Source of the DNA: Anaerolentibacter hominis
GTDB lineage: Bacteria > Bacillota > Clostridia > Lachnospirales > Lachnospiraceae
Assembly: GCF_032380675.1 (NCBI RefSeq)
Contig: NZ_JAWDIX010000001.1
Location: 1,178,001 to 1,242,000, forward strand
Direction: 5' to 3'
DNA length: 64,000 nt
Part shown: positions 33,967 to 42,003 of the stretch, piece by piece
Layout of the letters: the number at the start of each line of letters is the position of its first letter
How positions within the stretch are numbered: position 1 is the first letter of the stretch
Made by a program: the position numbers and the translations under genes
The notes under the pieces: generated by a model
Told to the model about the DNA's origin: nothing
Database searches by the model: none
What the model saw: the letters and a program-made list of their open reading frames with translations, nothing else

Positions 33967-34626
33967 ATGAAACGAATACTGATTGCTGAAGACGAAGAAC
34001 CGATTATGAATTTGATCCGCATGAATTTGACCAGAGCCGGCTATCACTGTACCTGCTGCATGGATGGGGAAGAAGCCGCTAATTATATTGAAGAAGAAGC
34101 CTATGATTTAATTCTTCTGGATATTATGCTTCCAGGTGTCGATGGCTATGAACTGCTGGAATACAGCAAGCCGACTAACACGCCGGTTATATTCATTACG
34201 GCAAAAAGCGGGACCAGGGATAAAGTGAAGGGCCTTCGGGCAGGGGCGGATGATTATATCACAAAGCCGTTTGAAATTATTGAATTGCTGGCCAGAGTGG
34301 AAAGTGTCCTGCGCCGGTACAATAAGAGTGATCCTATGCTCAGGCTGGAAAACGTAGAGATTGATACCACTTCCAGGATTGTCAGACAGAACGGAAGGGA
34401 GATTAATCTGACCATGAAGGAGTATGACCTGCTGCTGCTTTTCGTGCAGAATAAAAATATTGCTCTGTACCGGGAGACGATTTACCAGCAGGTATGGGGA
34501 GGAACTTACCTGGGAGACAGCAGGACGATTGACCTGCATGTACAGAGGCTCAGAAAAAAGCTGAACTGGGAGGACAAGATTAAAGCGATTTATAAAATCG
34601 GATACCGGCTGGAGGTGCCGAAGTGA
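33967..34626 (+). CDS. OmpR/PhoB-family response regulator
   Basis: The 219-residue protein has a receiver domain with AEDEEP acidic pocket, phospho-acceptor Asp52 in LILLDIMLP, and the Thr and Lys of the switch (FITAKSG). A C-terminal winged helix follows, with LTMKEYDLLLL and DSRTIDLHVQRLRKKL. It should control target promoters when phosphorylated by the kinase encoded next. The kinase gene start overlaps the stop codon (GTGA). The 272 bases upstream hold a TACAAT and no clear terminator. Confidence 0.95.
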   Translation: MKRILIAEDEEPIMNLIRMNLTRAGYHCTCCMDGEEAANYIEEEAYDLILLDIMLPGVDGYELLEYSKPTNTPVIFITAKSGTRDKVKGLRAGADDYITKPFEIIELLARVESVLRRYNKSDPMLRLENVEIDTTSRIVRQNGREINLTMKEYDLLLLFVQNKNIALYRETIYQQVWGGTYLGDSRTIDLHVQRLRKKLNWEDKIKAIYKIGYRLEVPK

Positions 34627-36044
34627 AATTTCAATGGAAGATTTTCTTCTGGATACTGTCATTGGTGGCTGTCACCTTCGGTGTGGGAGGATATTACCTG
34701 CTTTCCTCCGTCTTCCAGTCTACCCTGCACCGGGAGATTGATATGGGTATGGCGGAAAACCAGACTCTGCAGTTTTCCATGGAGATGGCTGTGGCAGCGC
34801 TGCCGGAGGACTATTTCTTTGCCTCGGATGAGGTTCGGTCCCAGATCGTGAGGGCACTAAAGCAAACCTCCGGAAGTGACCATTTCATTCATATGGAAGA
34901 AAAGGACGGAGATATCTTGTACACGGACCCTCTGCCGCTGCGCTCGGAGGAACTGGTGGAATCCCTGGGGTCGGGAGAGCGGGGATACCGGATACTGCAG
35001 ACGGAGGACGGAGCCTATTTTCTGGAGACGGCGCTGAGTATGCCTCTCTATAACAGAGAGATTATACTGGAAAATGTGATGGACATTTCACATGTTTTTT
35101 CAGAACGGGATAATCTTTTTCGCACGTATCAGAAGATTATTCTCTGTATCCTGGGCATCACCGGGGTCCTTACTTTGCTGCTGGCGCGGCTGCTCACCAG
35201 ACCGATCCGGGGCCTTTCGCGGATTACCAAACGGTTCGCAAGAGGCGATTACGAAACCAGAGGCAGGATAAAGAGCAACGATGAAATCGGCATGCTGACC
35301 AGGGACTTTAACAGCATGGCGGATAAGCTGGCGGATAAAATTTACAGCCTGGAAGAACAGGCAAGGCGGCAGGAGGACTTTGCCGATTCCTTTGCCCATG
35401 AACTGAAAACTCCTTTGACCTCCATCATCGGATATGCGGACATGCTCCGTTCCATGGAGTTAAGCCAGGAGGATACCATCTATGCCGCAAATTATATTTA
35501 TTCGGAGGGAAAGAGGCTGGAAGCCCTTTCCCTTAAAATGATGGAAATGATTGTACTGAAAAAACAGGACTTTGATATAAAGCCGGTGGAAATGCAGCGG
35601 CTGTTTCAGGAGATTGGACAGATGATTGAACCTGCGCTGAAACAAGATGGTATCCAGCTTGTAATACATGCAGAAAAACAGCAGATTTTTGGCGAGCCGG
35701 ATCTGCTAAAATCTTTGTTTATCAACCTGATTGACAATGCCAGAAAGGCATCGGCCAGGGGAACGGCAATCTCAGTCACCGGCCAGAAACAGGAAGAAAA
35801 CTACGTCGTTACAGTGAGGGACCAGGGGCGTGGAATTCCAGCTGACAAGCTGGACAAGATCACAGAGGCATTTTATATGGTTGATAAATCCCGGGCCCGA
35901 AAGCAGGGCGGCGCGGGTCTTGGCCTTTCTATCTGCGCGAATATCGTAGGGCTTCATCAGGGGGAAATGCGATTTGAGAGCAGTCCCGGCGAGGGCACTT
36001 CGGTTGTTGTCAGTCTGCCTAGAGAGAGGGTGGAGTTATGGTAA
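34623..36044 (+). CDS. Sensor histidine kinase with HAMP domain
   Basis: The 473-residue protein has a membrane helix at about 8-28, an extracellular sensor domain to about 170, a second helix (IILCILGITGVLTLLLARLL), a HAMP domain, a HisKA domain with His259 in FAHELKTPLTS, and a HATPase domain (NLIDNARKA, DQGRGIP, GGAGLGLSI). The start is a GTG overlapping the response-regulator stop. The signal is unknown. The last 7 bases overlap the next gene, so the third protein is made with it. Confidence 0.95.
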   Translation: MKFQWKIFFWILSLVAVTFGVGGYYLLSSVFQSTLHREIDMGMAENQTLQFSMEMAVAALPEDYFFASDEVRSQIVRALKQTSGSDHFIHMEEKDGDILYTDPLPLRSEELVESLGSGERGYRILQTEDGAYFLETALSMPLYNREIILENVMDISHVFSERDNLFRTYQKIILCILGITGVLTLLLARLLTRPIRGLSRITKRFARGDYETRGRIKSNDEIGMLTRDFNSMADKLADKIYSLEEQARRQEDFADSFAHELKTPLTSIIGYADMLRSMELSQEDTIYAANYIYSEGKRLEALSLKMMEMIVLKKQDFDIKPVEMQRLFQEIGQMIEPALKQDGIQLVIHAEKQQIFGEPDLLKSLFINLIDNARKASARGTAISVTGQKQEENYVVTVRDQGRGIPADKLDKITEAFYMVDKSRARKQGGAGLGLSICANIVGLHQGEMRFESSPGEGTSVVVSLPRERVELW

Positions 36045-36883
36045 AGCGAATCATATCTTATTTTGCGGCGTGGCTTCTGACCCTGGGGATCTGCGTGGGT
36101 TCTATTCTGCTTCCCAACCGTATTCTGCAGCGGGAGGATGCGAAGCTGCTCAACCAGAATCACAATGAAAAGATGGAAAAGGTGGAGACAGGGCTGGACT
36201 TTCAGAATGTCCTTACTACAGGAGAAAAGCTCTCCATGCTGGTAAGCTGGAACGCGGAAGCAATGTATGCTGCCGAGCAAAGTATTGACGTAACCGGTGT
36301 CGAGATTGAGAATAAAGAGCTGATGCTGGAAAATTATCCGGACTTTTTTAAGAAGAGCTACCGGGAGCTGAAAAAATTTATAGATGCCGGATTTGTGATG
36401 GAACTATCCGAGCCCGAGTGGGAGCAAAGTTTTTATTCCGTCTTTCTGCAGACCTACAGTGAGAAGGAGAATAAGAAAATACGGTTTTCCATATGGCAGA
36501 TCAGATTTACCGATGCAATGGGAAGCCAGTGTATGCTGACAATGGACACGGAAACCTGGAAAATTTATCAGATCTACTGTTTTGCTGATTCTATGTCTGA
36601 AATGAATGAAAAGGAAAGAGCGGAATATTGTGAGCGTTTTACTGCTTTTTTCTATGATTACATCGGAGCCAGCAGTATGAGTACAGACTCAATGCCGATA
36701 TCGGACGATAGTACGATTTATTCTGTGCGGACGATCTATGAAATGGGCAATAAGGACCAGTGGATCTTTTACAATTTAAGACTGGAAAATCTACAGGTGT
36801 ACGATTCGCTGGCGGACAAGCAGGTGATAAAGAAGAGTACATCCAAAGTATTTTTCAGTTGGCAGATTTACCCGGCATATTAG
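36038..36883 (+). CDS. Membrane-anchored protein of unknown function, third gene of the two-component operon
   Basis: The 281-residue protein has one N-terminal helix (ISYFAAWLLTLGICVGSILL) and an extracytoplasmic region with no recognised domain. It overlaps the kinase gene by 7 bases and is closed by a strong terminator, so it belongs to the operon. The layout recalls accessory proteins such as YycH/YycI that tune a sensor kinase in the membrane; that comparison rests on gene order and topology, not on sequence similarity. Confidence 0.75.
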   Translation: MVKRIISYFAAWLLTLGICVGSILLPNRILQREDAKLLNQNHNEKMEKVETGLDFQNVLTTGEKLSMLVSWNAEAMYAAEQSIDVTGVEIENKELMLENYPDFFKKSYRELKKFIDAGFVMELSEPEWEQSFYSVFLQTYSEKENKKIRFSIWQIRFTDAMGSQCMLTMDTETWKIYQIYCFADSMSEMNEKERAEYCERFTAFFYDYIGASSMSTDSMPISDDSTIYSVRTIYEMGNKDQWIFYNLRLENLQVYDSLADKQVIKKSTSKVFFSWQIYPAY

Positions 36884-36927
36884 TTGTATTTGACAGGATG
36901 GAAGGCCATTTGTATACTAAATTGATC

Positions 36928-36962
36928 AGGGTGTCAAAAGCACTGTTTTGACACCCTATTTT
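36928..36962 (+). terminator. Terminator of the two-component operon
   Basis: A perfect 12-bp stem (AGGGTGTCAAAA with TTTTGACACCCT), a 6-base loop and ATTTTAAA. Confidence 0.85.
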
Positions 36963-36995
36963 AAATTATAATTTACCGGAAAGGGGAATCACGAT

Positions 36996-37727
36996 ATGGG
37001 TCAAAATAAATATGATGATCCGGTATTCTTTGAAAAGTACGGCCGGATGAACCGATCCCAAGAGGGCCTTGAGGGAGCTGGGGAGTGGGAAACCCTGAAA
37101 GGGCTGCTGCCGGATTTTCAGGGCAAAGCTGTGCTTGATCTGGGATGCGGGTATGGATGGCACTGCATTTATGCGGCGGAAAAAGGAGCAGACAAGGTGG
37201 TCGGCGTTGACATATCCCGCCGGATGCTTTCTGTCGCGGAAGAGAAAACAACATCTCCCAGGGTGAGTTATCTCTGTGAGTCAATTGAAGATATTAATTT
37301 CGATTCGGAGAGCTTTGATGTGGTGCTTAGTTCACTTGCGTTTCACTATATCCCTTCTTTTGAAAAGATTGCGGAGAAGGTGAACCACGTTCTGAAAAAG
37401 GACGGCTGCTTTGTTTTCTCCGCGGAGCACCCGATCTTTACCGCCGCCGGAAGCCAGGACTGGTATTACGATAAGGATGGGAAAATTCTGCACTTTCCAG
37501 TGGACAATTATTTTTATGAGGGAGAGAGAAAAGCTAATTTCCTGGGCGAAGAGGTTACAAAATATCACAAGACACTGACGACTTATTTGAACGGACTTCT
37601 GACGCACGGGTTTGAACTGGTCAACATTGTGGAACCGCAGCCGCCTGCCCATATGATGGGGATAGAAGGCATGAAGGATGAAATGCGCCGGCCCATGATG
37701 CTGATTGTCAAAGCAAGAAAAAAATAA
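36996..37727 (+). CDS. Class I SAM-dependent methyltransferase
   Basis: The 243-residue protein has the SAM-binding glycine loop AVLDLGCGYGWHCIYAA (about residues 45-61), followed by VVGVDISRRML with the acidic ribose-binding residue, and a later VVLSSLAFHYI motif. This is a UbiE/small-molecule type. The substrate is unknown. GGAAAGGGG precedes the ATG. It is a single gene between the two-component operon and the amidase gene. Confidence 0.9.
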   Translation: MGQNKYDDPVFFEKYGRMNRSQEGLEGAGEWETLKGLLPDFQGKAVLDLGCGYGWHCIYAAEKGADKVVGVDISRRMLSVAEEKTTSPRVSYLCESIEDINFDSESFDVVLSSLAFHYIPSFEKIAEKVNHVLKKDGCFVFSAEHPIFTAAGSQDWYYDKDGKILHFPVDNYFYEGERKANFLGEEVTKYHKTLTTYLNGLLTHGFELVNIVEPQPPAHMMGIEGMKDEMRRPMMLIVKARKK

Positions 37728-37824
37728 GAATTCAGATGCAATTCGGATACAATTTGTAGATTTTTATGATACAACCTTTTTCTATACTTTTAAGCAGTAC
37801 AAAGGATAGAAAGAGGGACGAAAG

Positions 37825-38547
37825 ATGAGAGATTATGAACCGAGGGGGAGAAAGCGCAGAAGAATACGCCACAATCTGAAATGTGTGGCGGTGTTGTGCT
37901 GCGGTCTGCTCATACTGGTTCTCTGCGGAAAAATACTGATGAAACTAAACGACCATCTGGAAGCCCGCCTGGCTTCTGCCGATGAGACGAAAAAAGATGA
38001 TGTTCTTCCTGAAACCGCGCCTTTCGATACGGAGAAGGAGGATGAAATTGAAATTCCGGACTGGATTACCCAGGATATCCTTCCTTTGAATGAGTATTCC
38101 AGGCCCGGTGACAAGCTGGAAGCGGTGAATGGGGTAGTCGTTCACTATACCGGGAATCCGGGTACGACGGCGGAACAGAACAGAAGTTATTTCGCCTATT
38201 TGGCACAGACGCATGAAACCAGCGCCAGCAGTCACTTTGTGATCGGAATAGACGGGACGATTATTCAATGTGTCCCGCTGGATGAGATTTCGTATTGCTC
38301 CAACAGCAGAAATATAGATACGATAGCAATTGAGTGCTGTCATGGGGATGAATCGGGAAGCTTTACCCAGGCTACCTATGATTCGCTGGTACGGCTCACC
38401 TCCTGGCTCTGTGAAACCTTTGATCTGAGTACAGAGGAAGTGATCCGGCATTATGATGTGACGGGTAAAAAATGTCCGAAATACTATGTGGACAATGAGG
38501 ATGCATGGCTGCGTTTTCTGGATGAACTGGAGGAATACACGGGGTAA
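37825..38547 (+). CDS. Membrane-anchored N-acetylmuramoyl-L-alanine amidase (amidase_2)
   Basis: The 240-residue protein has a strongly basic N-terminus, one membrane helix (about 19-36), an acidic linker, and an amidase_2 domain. Zinc ligands are visible in VVVHYTGN (His107) and HYDVTGKKCP (His and Cys). It should cleave the amide between MurNAc and L-Ala in peptidoglycan outside the cell. The SHFVIGIDGTIIQCVP segment is typical of the family. It is followed by a small membrane protein and a methyltransferase on the same strand. Confidence 0.92.
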   Translation: MRDYEPRGRKRRRIRHNLKCVAVLCCGLLILVLCGKILMKLNDHLEARLASADETKKDDVLPETAPFDTEKEDEIEIPDWITQDILPLNEYSRPGDKLEAVNGVVVHYTGNPGTTAEQNRSYFAYLAQTHETSASSHFVIGIDGTIIQCVPLDEISYCSNSRNIDTIAIECCHGDESGSFTQATYDSLVRLTSWLCETFDLSTEEVIRHYDVTGKKCPKYYVDNEDAWLRFLDELEEYTG

Positions 38548-38626
38548 TTGCTGGAATTTTAAAAGTTCTTGTGGTAAAGTAGAGAAGATAGAGTTGACAG
38601 GCATAAGGACGAAAGAGGACCACAAG

Positions 38627-39085
38627 ATGGATCGGAAGGGTTTCTGTAAGTGGATAGCTGCATTTGCAACGATACTGTGTACGTTTTTTAATCTGCACGG
38701 TTATATGTTTTCAACTGATATATTTAATTTATTGTCGTCGGTACTATTTCTGGGGGCATGGCTTGCCTATTTTATTACGGGATACCGGTATAAGCGGAGG
38801 ATGTGCGTCGCTGCGGTATACTGGGGCTGTACCACAGGGGCGGTATTTGTTATTTTAATAGAAGCTACCCAGGGGATAAGTATGGGTATTCTGGACTGGA
38901 TCGGCATTTTGCTTTTGGCTCCGATGTCAGGCTTTTATTTGATTATCCGGCATGATGTGATTTTGATATTGCTCTGTCTCGTGACATCTTTTTTGCTGGG
39001 CGCCTTTGCTCTGTTTCAGTGCTGGAGCCGGTTTGGTGAAAAAACAGGCGGTGGTGAAATTCATGGAGAGGGTAGAGATGAGTGA
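38627..39085 (+). CDS. Four-helix membrane protein of unknown function
   Basis: The product, about 152 residues, is almost entirely hydrophobic and has about four membrane helices. The family is not recognised. The ATG at 38627 is chosen because AGAGGA lies before it and hydrophobic sequence begins there; the open frame runs further upstream through the end of the amidase gene. It overlaps the following methyltransferase start by 8 bases. Confidence 0.65.
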   Translation: MDRKGFCKWIAAFATILCTFFNLHGYMFSTDIFNLLSSVLFLGAWLAYFITGYRYKRRMCVAAVYWGCTTGAVFVILIEATQGISMGILDWIGILLLAPMSGFYLIIRHDVILILLCLVTSFLLGAFALFQCWSRFGEKTGGGEIHGEGRDE

Positions 39086-39923
39086 ACGAAACAATAAAAT
39101 ACTGGGCTATATGCGGCGAATGCCGGAGCTCTATGAAGCCAGTTCTTCCCCATTCTGGGATGATAGCCATATTTCCGGACAGATGCTGAAGGCTCACCTG
39201 GACCCGGAGTTTGACGGCGCTTCAAGAAATTATCATTTTATCCGCCGGTCTGTGGACTGGATTGCGGAGTATTGCGGCGGAAAGAAAAAGAAATTACTGG
39301 ATCTGGGCTGCGGGCCGGGACTCTATGCGGAACTTCTTTCGGAGAAGGGCTTTACGGTAACGGGGATTGACTTTTCCAGGCGTTCTATTGACTATGCCAG
39401 CAAGCATGCGGCGGCGGAAGAAAAAGAGATACAGTATCATTGCCGGAATTATCTGGATCTGGAATATAAAGAAGAATTTGATATCATCCTTTTAATCTAC
39501 TGTGATTTTGGTGTACTGCCCCCGTCAGACAGAGCTGTGCTGCTGCGCAGGATAGAAAGAGCGCTGACAAAGGGCGGTATCTTTATTCTGGATGGATTTA
39601 CGGAACAATGGCTGAAAAACTTTGAGGAAAAGAATAAGGCTGAGTATCAGGAAAATGGTTTCTGGTCTGAAAAACCTTGTGTTGTCATACAGAGAAATGA
39701 ATATTACCGGGAAACGGAAAATACACTGGAGCAGTATATTGTTATGACGGATGAGGAGTGTAATTGCTTTAATTTATGGAATCAGATATATTCCAAAGAA
39801 ACTTTTACGGCTGAACTGAGGAAAGCCGGTTTTCAGGACATAGAAGTATTTGGTGATGTGGCCGGAACGGCGTATACGGGTGAGGGGGATACCCTGTGCC
39901 TGGCGGCTAGAAAACGCTCATAG
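39078..39923 (+). CDS. Class I SAM-dependent methyltransferase
   Basis: The protein, about 281 residues, has a SAM loop KLLDLGCGPGLYAELL (near residues 69-84), VTGIDFSRRSIDYA, and a central DIILLIYCDFGVLPP acidic motif. Its sequence before the SAM loop (NYHFIRRSVDWIAEYCG) resembles small-molecule methyltransferases of Clostridia. The start at 39078 follows GGAGAGGG; an upstream ATG at 39063 is possible. It overlaps the membrane protein gene, so the two are coupled. A substrate cannot be given. Confidence 0.87.
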   Translation: MSERNNKILGYMRRMPELYEASSSPFWDDSHISGQMLKAHLDPEFDGASRNYHFIRRSVDWIAEYCGGKKKKLLDLGCGPGLYAELLSEKGFTVTGIDFSRRSIDYASKHAAAEEKEIQYHCRNYLDLEYKEEFDIILLIYCDFGVLPPSDRAVLLRRIERALTKGGIFILDGFTEQWLKNFEEKNKAEYQENGFWSEKPCVVIQRNEYYRETENTLEQYIVMTDEECNCFNLWNQIYSKETFTAELRKAGFQDIEVFGDVAGTAYTGEGDTLCLAARKRS

Positions 39924-39961
39924 AAGAAGAGCGGGATATTGTATTTTTCTAAATCCCGCAA

Positions 39962-40004
39962 AAAACAAGGGAAAGCGCACTTTATTTACGCTTTCCCTTG
40001 TTTT
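39962..40004. terminator. Strong bidirectional terminator
   Basis: A perfect 16-bp stem (AAAACAAGGGAAAGCG and its complement), with A-rich and T-rich ends, lies between the convergent methyltransferase and pyrI genes. A weaker hairpin (GCGGGAT/ATCCCGC) precedes it. Confidence 0.9.
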
Positions 40005-40029
40005 GGTTCAGCCTTGCGGCAGTCCCGTT

Positions 40030-40461
40030 TTATTTTTTGAAGTCTTTGAATTCCTGTTCACAGTAGATGCAGCGGTAACTTCCCTTTTCCGGATTGGTGA
40101 GATGGAAGGTATGGGGCAGCTCCTGCTCAATGGAAGTGATGCACCGGGGATTTTTGCACCGGATAATGCCGGTTACCTCCTGGGGCAGTGTCAGTTTTCT
40201 CTTTTCCACAATCTTGTTGTCCTTTATGATATTTATGGTCATATTATGATCCAGGACCCCCAGGATGCCAAGATCAATATTGATCGGGCCTTCTATTTTA
40301 ATGATATCTTTCTTGCCCATCTTGTTGCTGGAAGCATTCTTTATAATTGCTACCGTGCAATCCAGAGATTCCAGATTCAGATAGTCATATATTTTCATTG
40401 CACCGCCTGCGGGGATATGATCGATAACAACACCCTGATTTAAACCGCCGATATTTAACAT
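40030..40461 (-). CDS. pyrI: Aspartate carbamoyltransferase regulatory subunit PyrI
   Basis: The 143-residue protein has the allosteric nucleotide-binding half and a C-terminal zinc domain with Cys102, Cys107, Cys131 and Cys134 (CKNPRC ... CIYC). It binds PyrB and makes the enzyme respond to nucleotides in pyrimidine synthesis. GGAGG precedes the ATG. It is downstream of pyrB on the minus strand, with 130 bases and two hairpins between them. Confidence 0.96.
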   Translation of the reverse strand: MLNIGGLNQGVVIDHIPAGGAMKIYDYLNLESLDCTVAIIKNASSNKMGKKDIIKIEGPINIDLGILGVLDHNMTINIIKDNKIVEKRKLTLPQEVTGIIRCKNPRCITSIEQELPHTFHLTNPEKGSYRCIYCEQEFKDFKK

Positions 40462-40503
40462 ATTTTATTCCTCCATTCCGAAGCGTATTTTGCTGAGGAA
40501 CGC

Positions 40504-40567
40504 GCTGAGAATGTCAAATTCTCAGCTGCGATAGATGCTGTTTTGTGACACTTCAGCACAAAACAGC
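40504..40567. repeat. Two perfect hairpins between pyrB and pyrI
   Basis: Hairpin 1 has 9-base arms (GCTGAGAAT/ATTCTCAGC, 40504-40526). Hairpin 2 has 11-base arms (GCTGTTTTGTG/CACAAAACAGC, 40537-40567). Neither has a T run on the minus strand, so they may set mRNA stability or the PyrB:PyrI ratio rather than terminate. Confidence 0.6.
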
Positions 40568-40591
40568 CGTTTGAAAAATGAGCGATCAGGC

Positions 40592-41521
40592 TTATTTTTT
40601 AAACTCGGCCTCTATTCCCAGTAATGTCATGATTAACGCCATCCGGACAAATACGCCGTACTGTGCCTGCTTAAAGTACACGGCCCGCGGATCATTGTCC
40701 ACCTCAGTGGAAATTTCATTTACCCTGGGCAGAGGATGCAGTACCAGCATGTCCTCCTTAGCCAGACGCATCTTCTTCATATCCAGTATGAAAGAATCCT
40801 TTAAACGGATGTAATCTTCTTCATTGAAGAAACGTTCCTTCTGCACTCTGGTCATATAGAGGATGTCCAGTTCCGGCATAACATCCTCCAGCACGGACAC
40901 TTCCTCATAGGGGACCCCATTTCCTTCCAGAACCTCATGGCGGATATAGCTGGGAATACGAAGCTCTTCCGGGGAGATCAGGACAAATTTGATTCCGGTG
41001 TAGCGAACCAGCGCATTGATCAGAGAGTGAACGGTACGGCCAAACTTCAGATCCCCGCACAGCCCAATCGTCAGATTGTCAAAATGCCCCTTTAAATTTT
41101 TGATTGTGAGCAAATCGGTAAGGGTCTGGGTAGGATGATTGTGGCCGCCGTCGCCGGCGTTAATTACCGGGATAGAAGAGTGCATGGACGCGACCAGAGG
41201 CGCGCCTTCCTTCGGATGACGCATCGCACAGATATCCGCATAATAGGAAACAACGCGAATGGTATCCGCTACGCTTTCCCCTTTGGCGGCTGAGCTGGAA
41301 TCGGCAGAAGAAAAGCCAAGAACACTACCGCCTAAATTTAACATGGCTGCCTCAAAACTGAGTCTGGTACGTGTGCTTGGTTCATAAAAAAGAGTTGCTA
41401 TTTTTTTGCCTTCGCAAACTTTAGAATATTTTTTCGGGTCCTGAATAATGTCTTCTGCCAGATCAAGGATATGATCCAGTTCTTCTACAGACAGATCCAG
41501 CGGACTGATCAGATGTTTCAT
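40592..41521 (-). CDS. pyrB: Aspartate carbamoyltransferase catalytic subunit PyrB
   Basis: The protein, about 309 residues, has the carbamoyl-phosphate motif FYEPSTRTRLSFE, the GDGGHNHPTQTL loop and HPLPRVNEI. It joins carbamoyl phosphate and aspartate as the first committed pyrimidine step. The start at 41521 is used because GGAGG lies 6 bases before it; an ATG 12 bases upstream overlaps that site. No PyrR-type attenuator was recognised upstream. It forms an operon with pyrI. Confidence 0.97.
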   Translation of the reverse strand: MKHLISPLDLSVEELDHILDLAEDIIQDPKKYSKVCEGKKIATLFYEPSTRTRLSFEAAMLNLGGSVLGFSSADSSSAAKGESVADTIRVVSYYADICAMRHPKEGAPLVASMHSSIPVINAGDGGHNHPTQTLTDLLTIKNLKGHFDNLTIGLCGDLKFGRTVHSLINALVRYTGIKFVLISPEELRIPSYIRHEVLEGNGVPYEEVSVLEDVMPELDILYMTRVQKERFFNEEDYIRLKDSFILDMKKMRLAKEDMLVLHPLPRVNEISTEVDNDPRAVYFKQAQYGVFVRMALIMTLLGIEAEFKK

Positions 41522-42003
41522 AAGCACCTCCATAAATGTGACAATATGGCTGCCTTACAAGCAGCTTTTTTCGATGAGTAACTATTCCAAAGCCGGTTCT
41601 GATAACATGAGTAAAAGTGCGTTCCGGCTTTCCACTGTGCATTATTTTAATACAACTGCTGCCGGATTACAAGATGAATATAGAGGATTTCTCTGCTGCG
41701 GTATGAACGGCCGGATTCCAGGATATAAAAACTATGAAAAGCAGGGTTAGAAAATCCTGCGATTGCATTAGTCAGAAATAAATATTATAATGAAGAAAGC
41801 TGAGCGCAGCGAAGCTTTCGCTACTTCTCAAGAAGCGAAGCGCTTGAGAAGGAACCCGTTAAACGAAGTGCGAAGCACGAAGATGCTGAGCGCAGCGAAG
41901 CTTTCGCTACTTCTCAAGAAGCGCAGCGCTTGTTTTCAAAATATAGTATTAATTTATTAAACCAGGGGATAAAGCCCCTTTGACACATGAAGGAGGATAA
42001 AGA
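41522..42003. other. Long intergenic region between pyrB and the hydratase gene
   Basis: This 482-base gap holds a 5-bp hairpin followed by TTTTTT (41549-41571), AT-rich sequence, two direct repeat units (41799-41932) and the ribosome binding site of the hydratase gene (GAAGGAGG). A 70-codon open frame at 41538-41750 has no ribosome binding site and looks like chance. Confidence 0.5.
41799..41932. repeat. Direct repeat pair, family 3 (two 48-bp units)
   Basis: Units at 41799-41846 and 41885-41932 differ at one position. Each begins GCTGAGCGCAGCGAAGC and contains the hairpins AGCGAA/TTCGCT and CAAG...CTTG. The 38 bases between them (GAGAAGGAACCCGTT region) are unique. A diverged copy lies at 30038. 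Confidence 0.85.

Noticed and set aside
41549..41571. Short hairpin with six Ts upstream of pyrB
   Set aside because: The stem is only 5 bp and points away from pyrB, so it is not a pyrimidine attenuator.
41538..41750. 70-codon open frame upstream of pyrB
   Set aside because: No ribosome binding site, low-complexity composition and position in the pyrB promoter region.
41799..41932. Two regularly spaced repeats considered as a CRISPR remnant
   Set aside because: Only two units of 48 bp with a 38-base spacer, no cas genes, and the units themselves contain hairpins typical of dispersed intergenic repeats.
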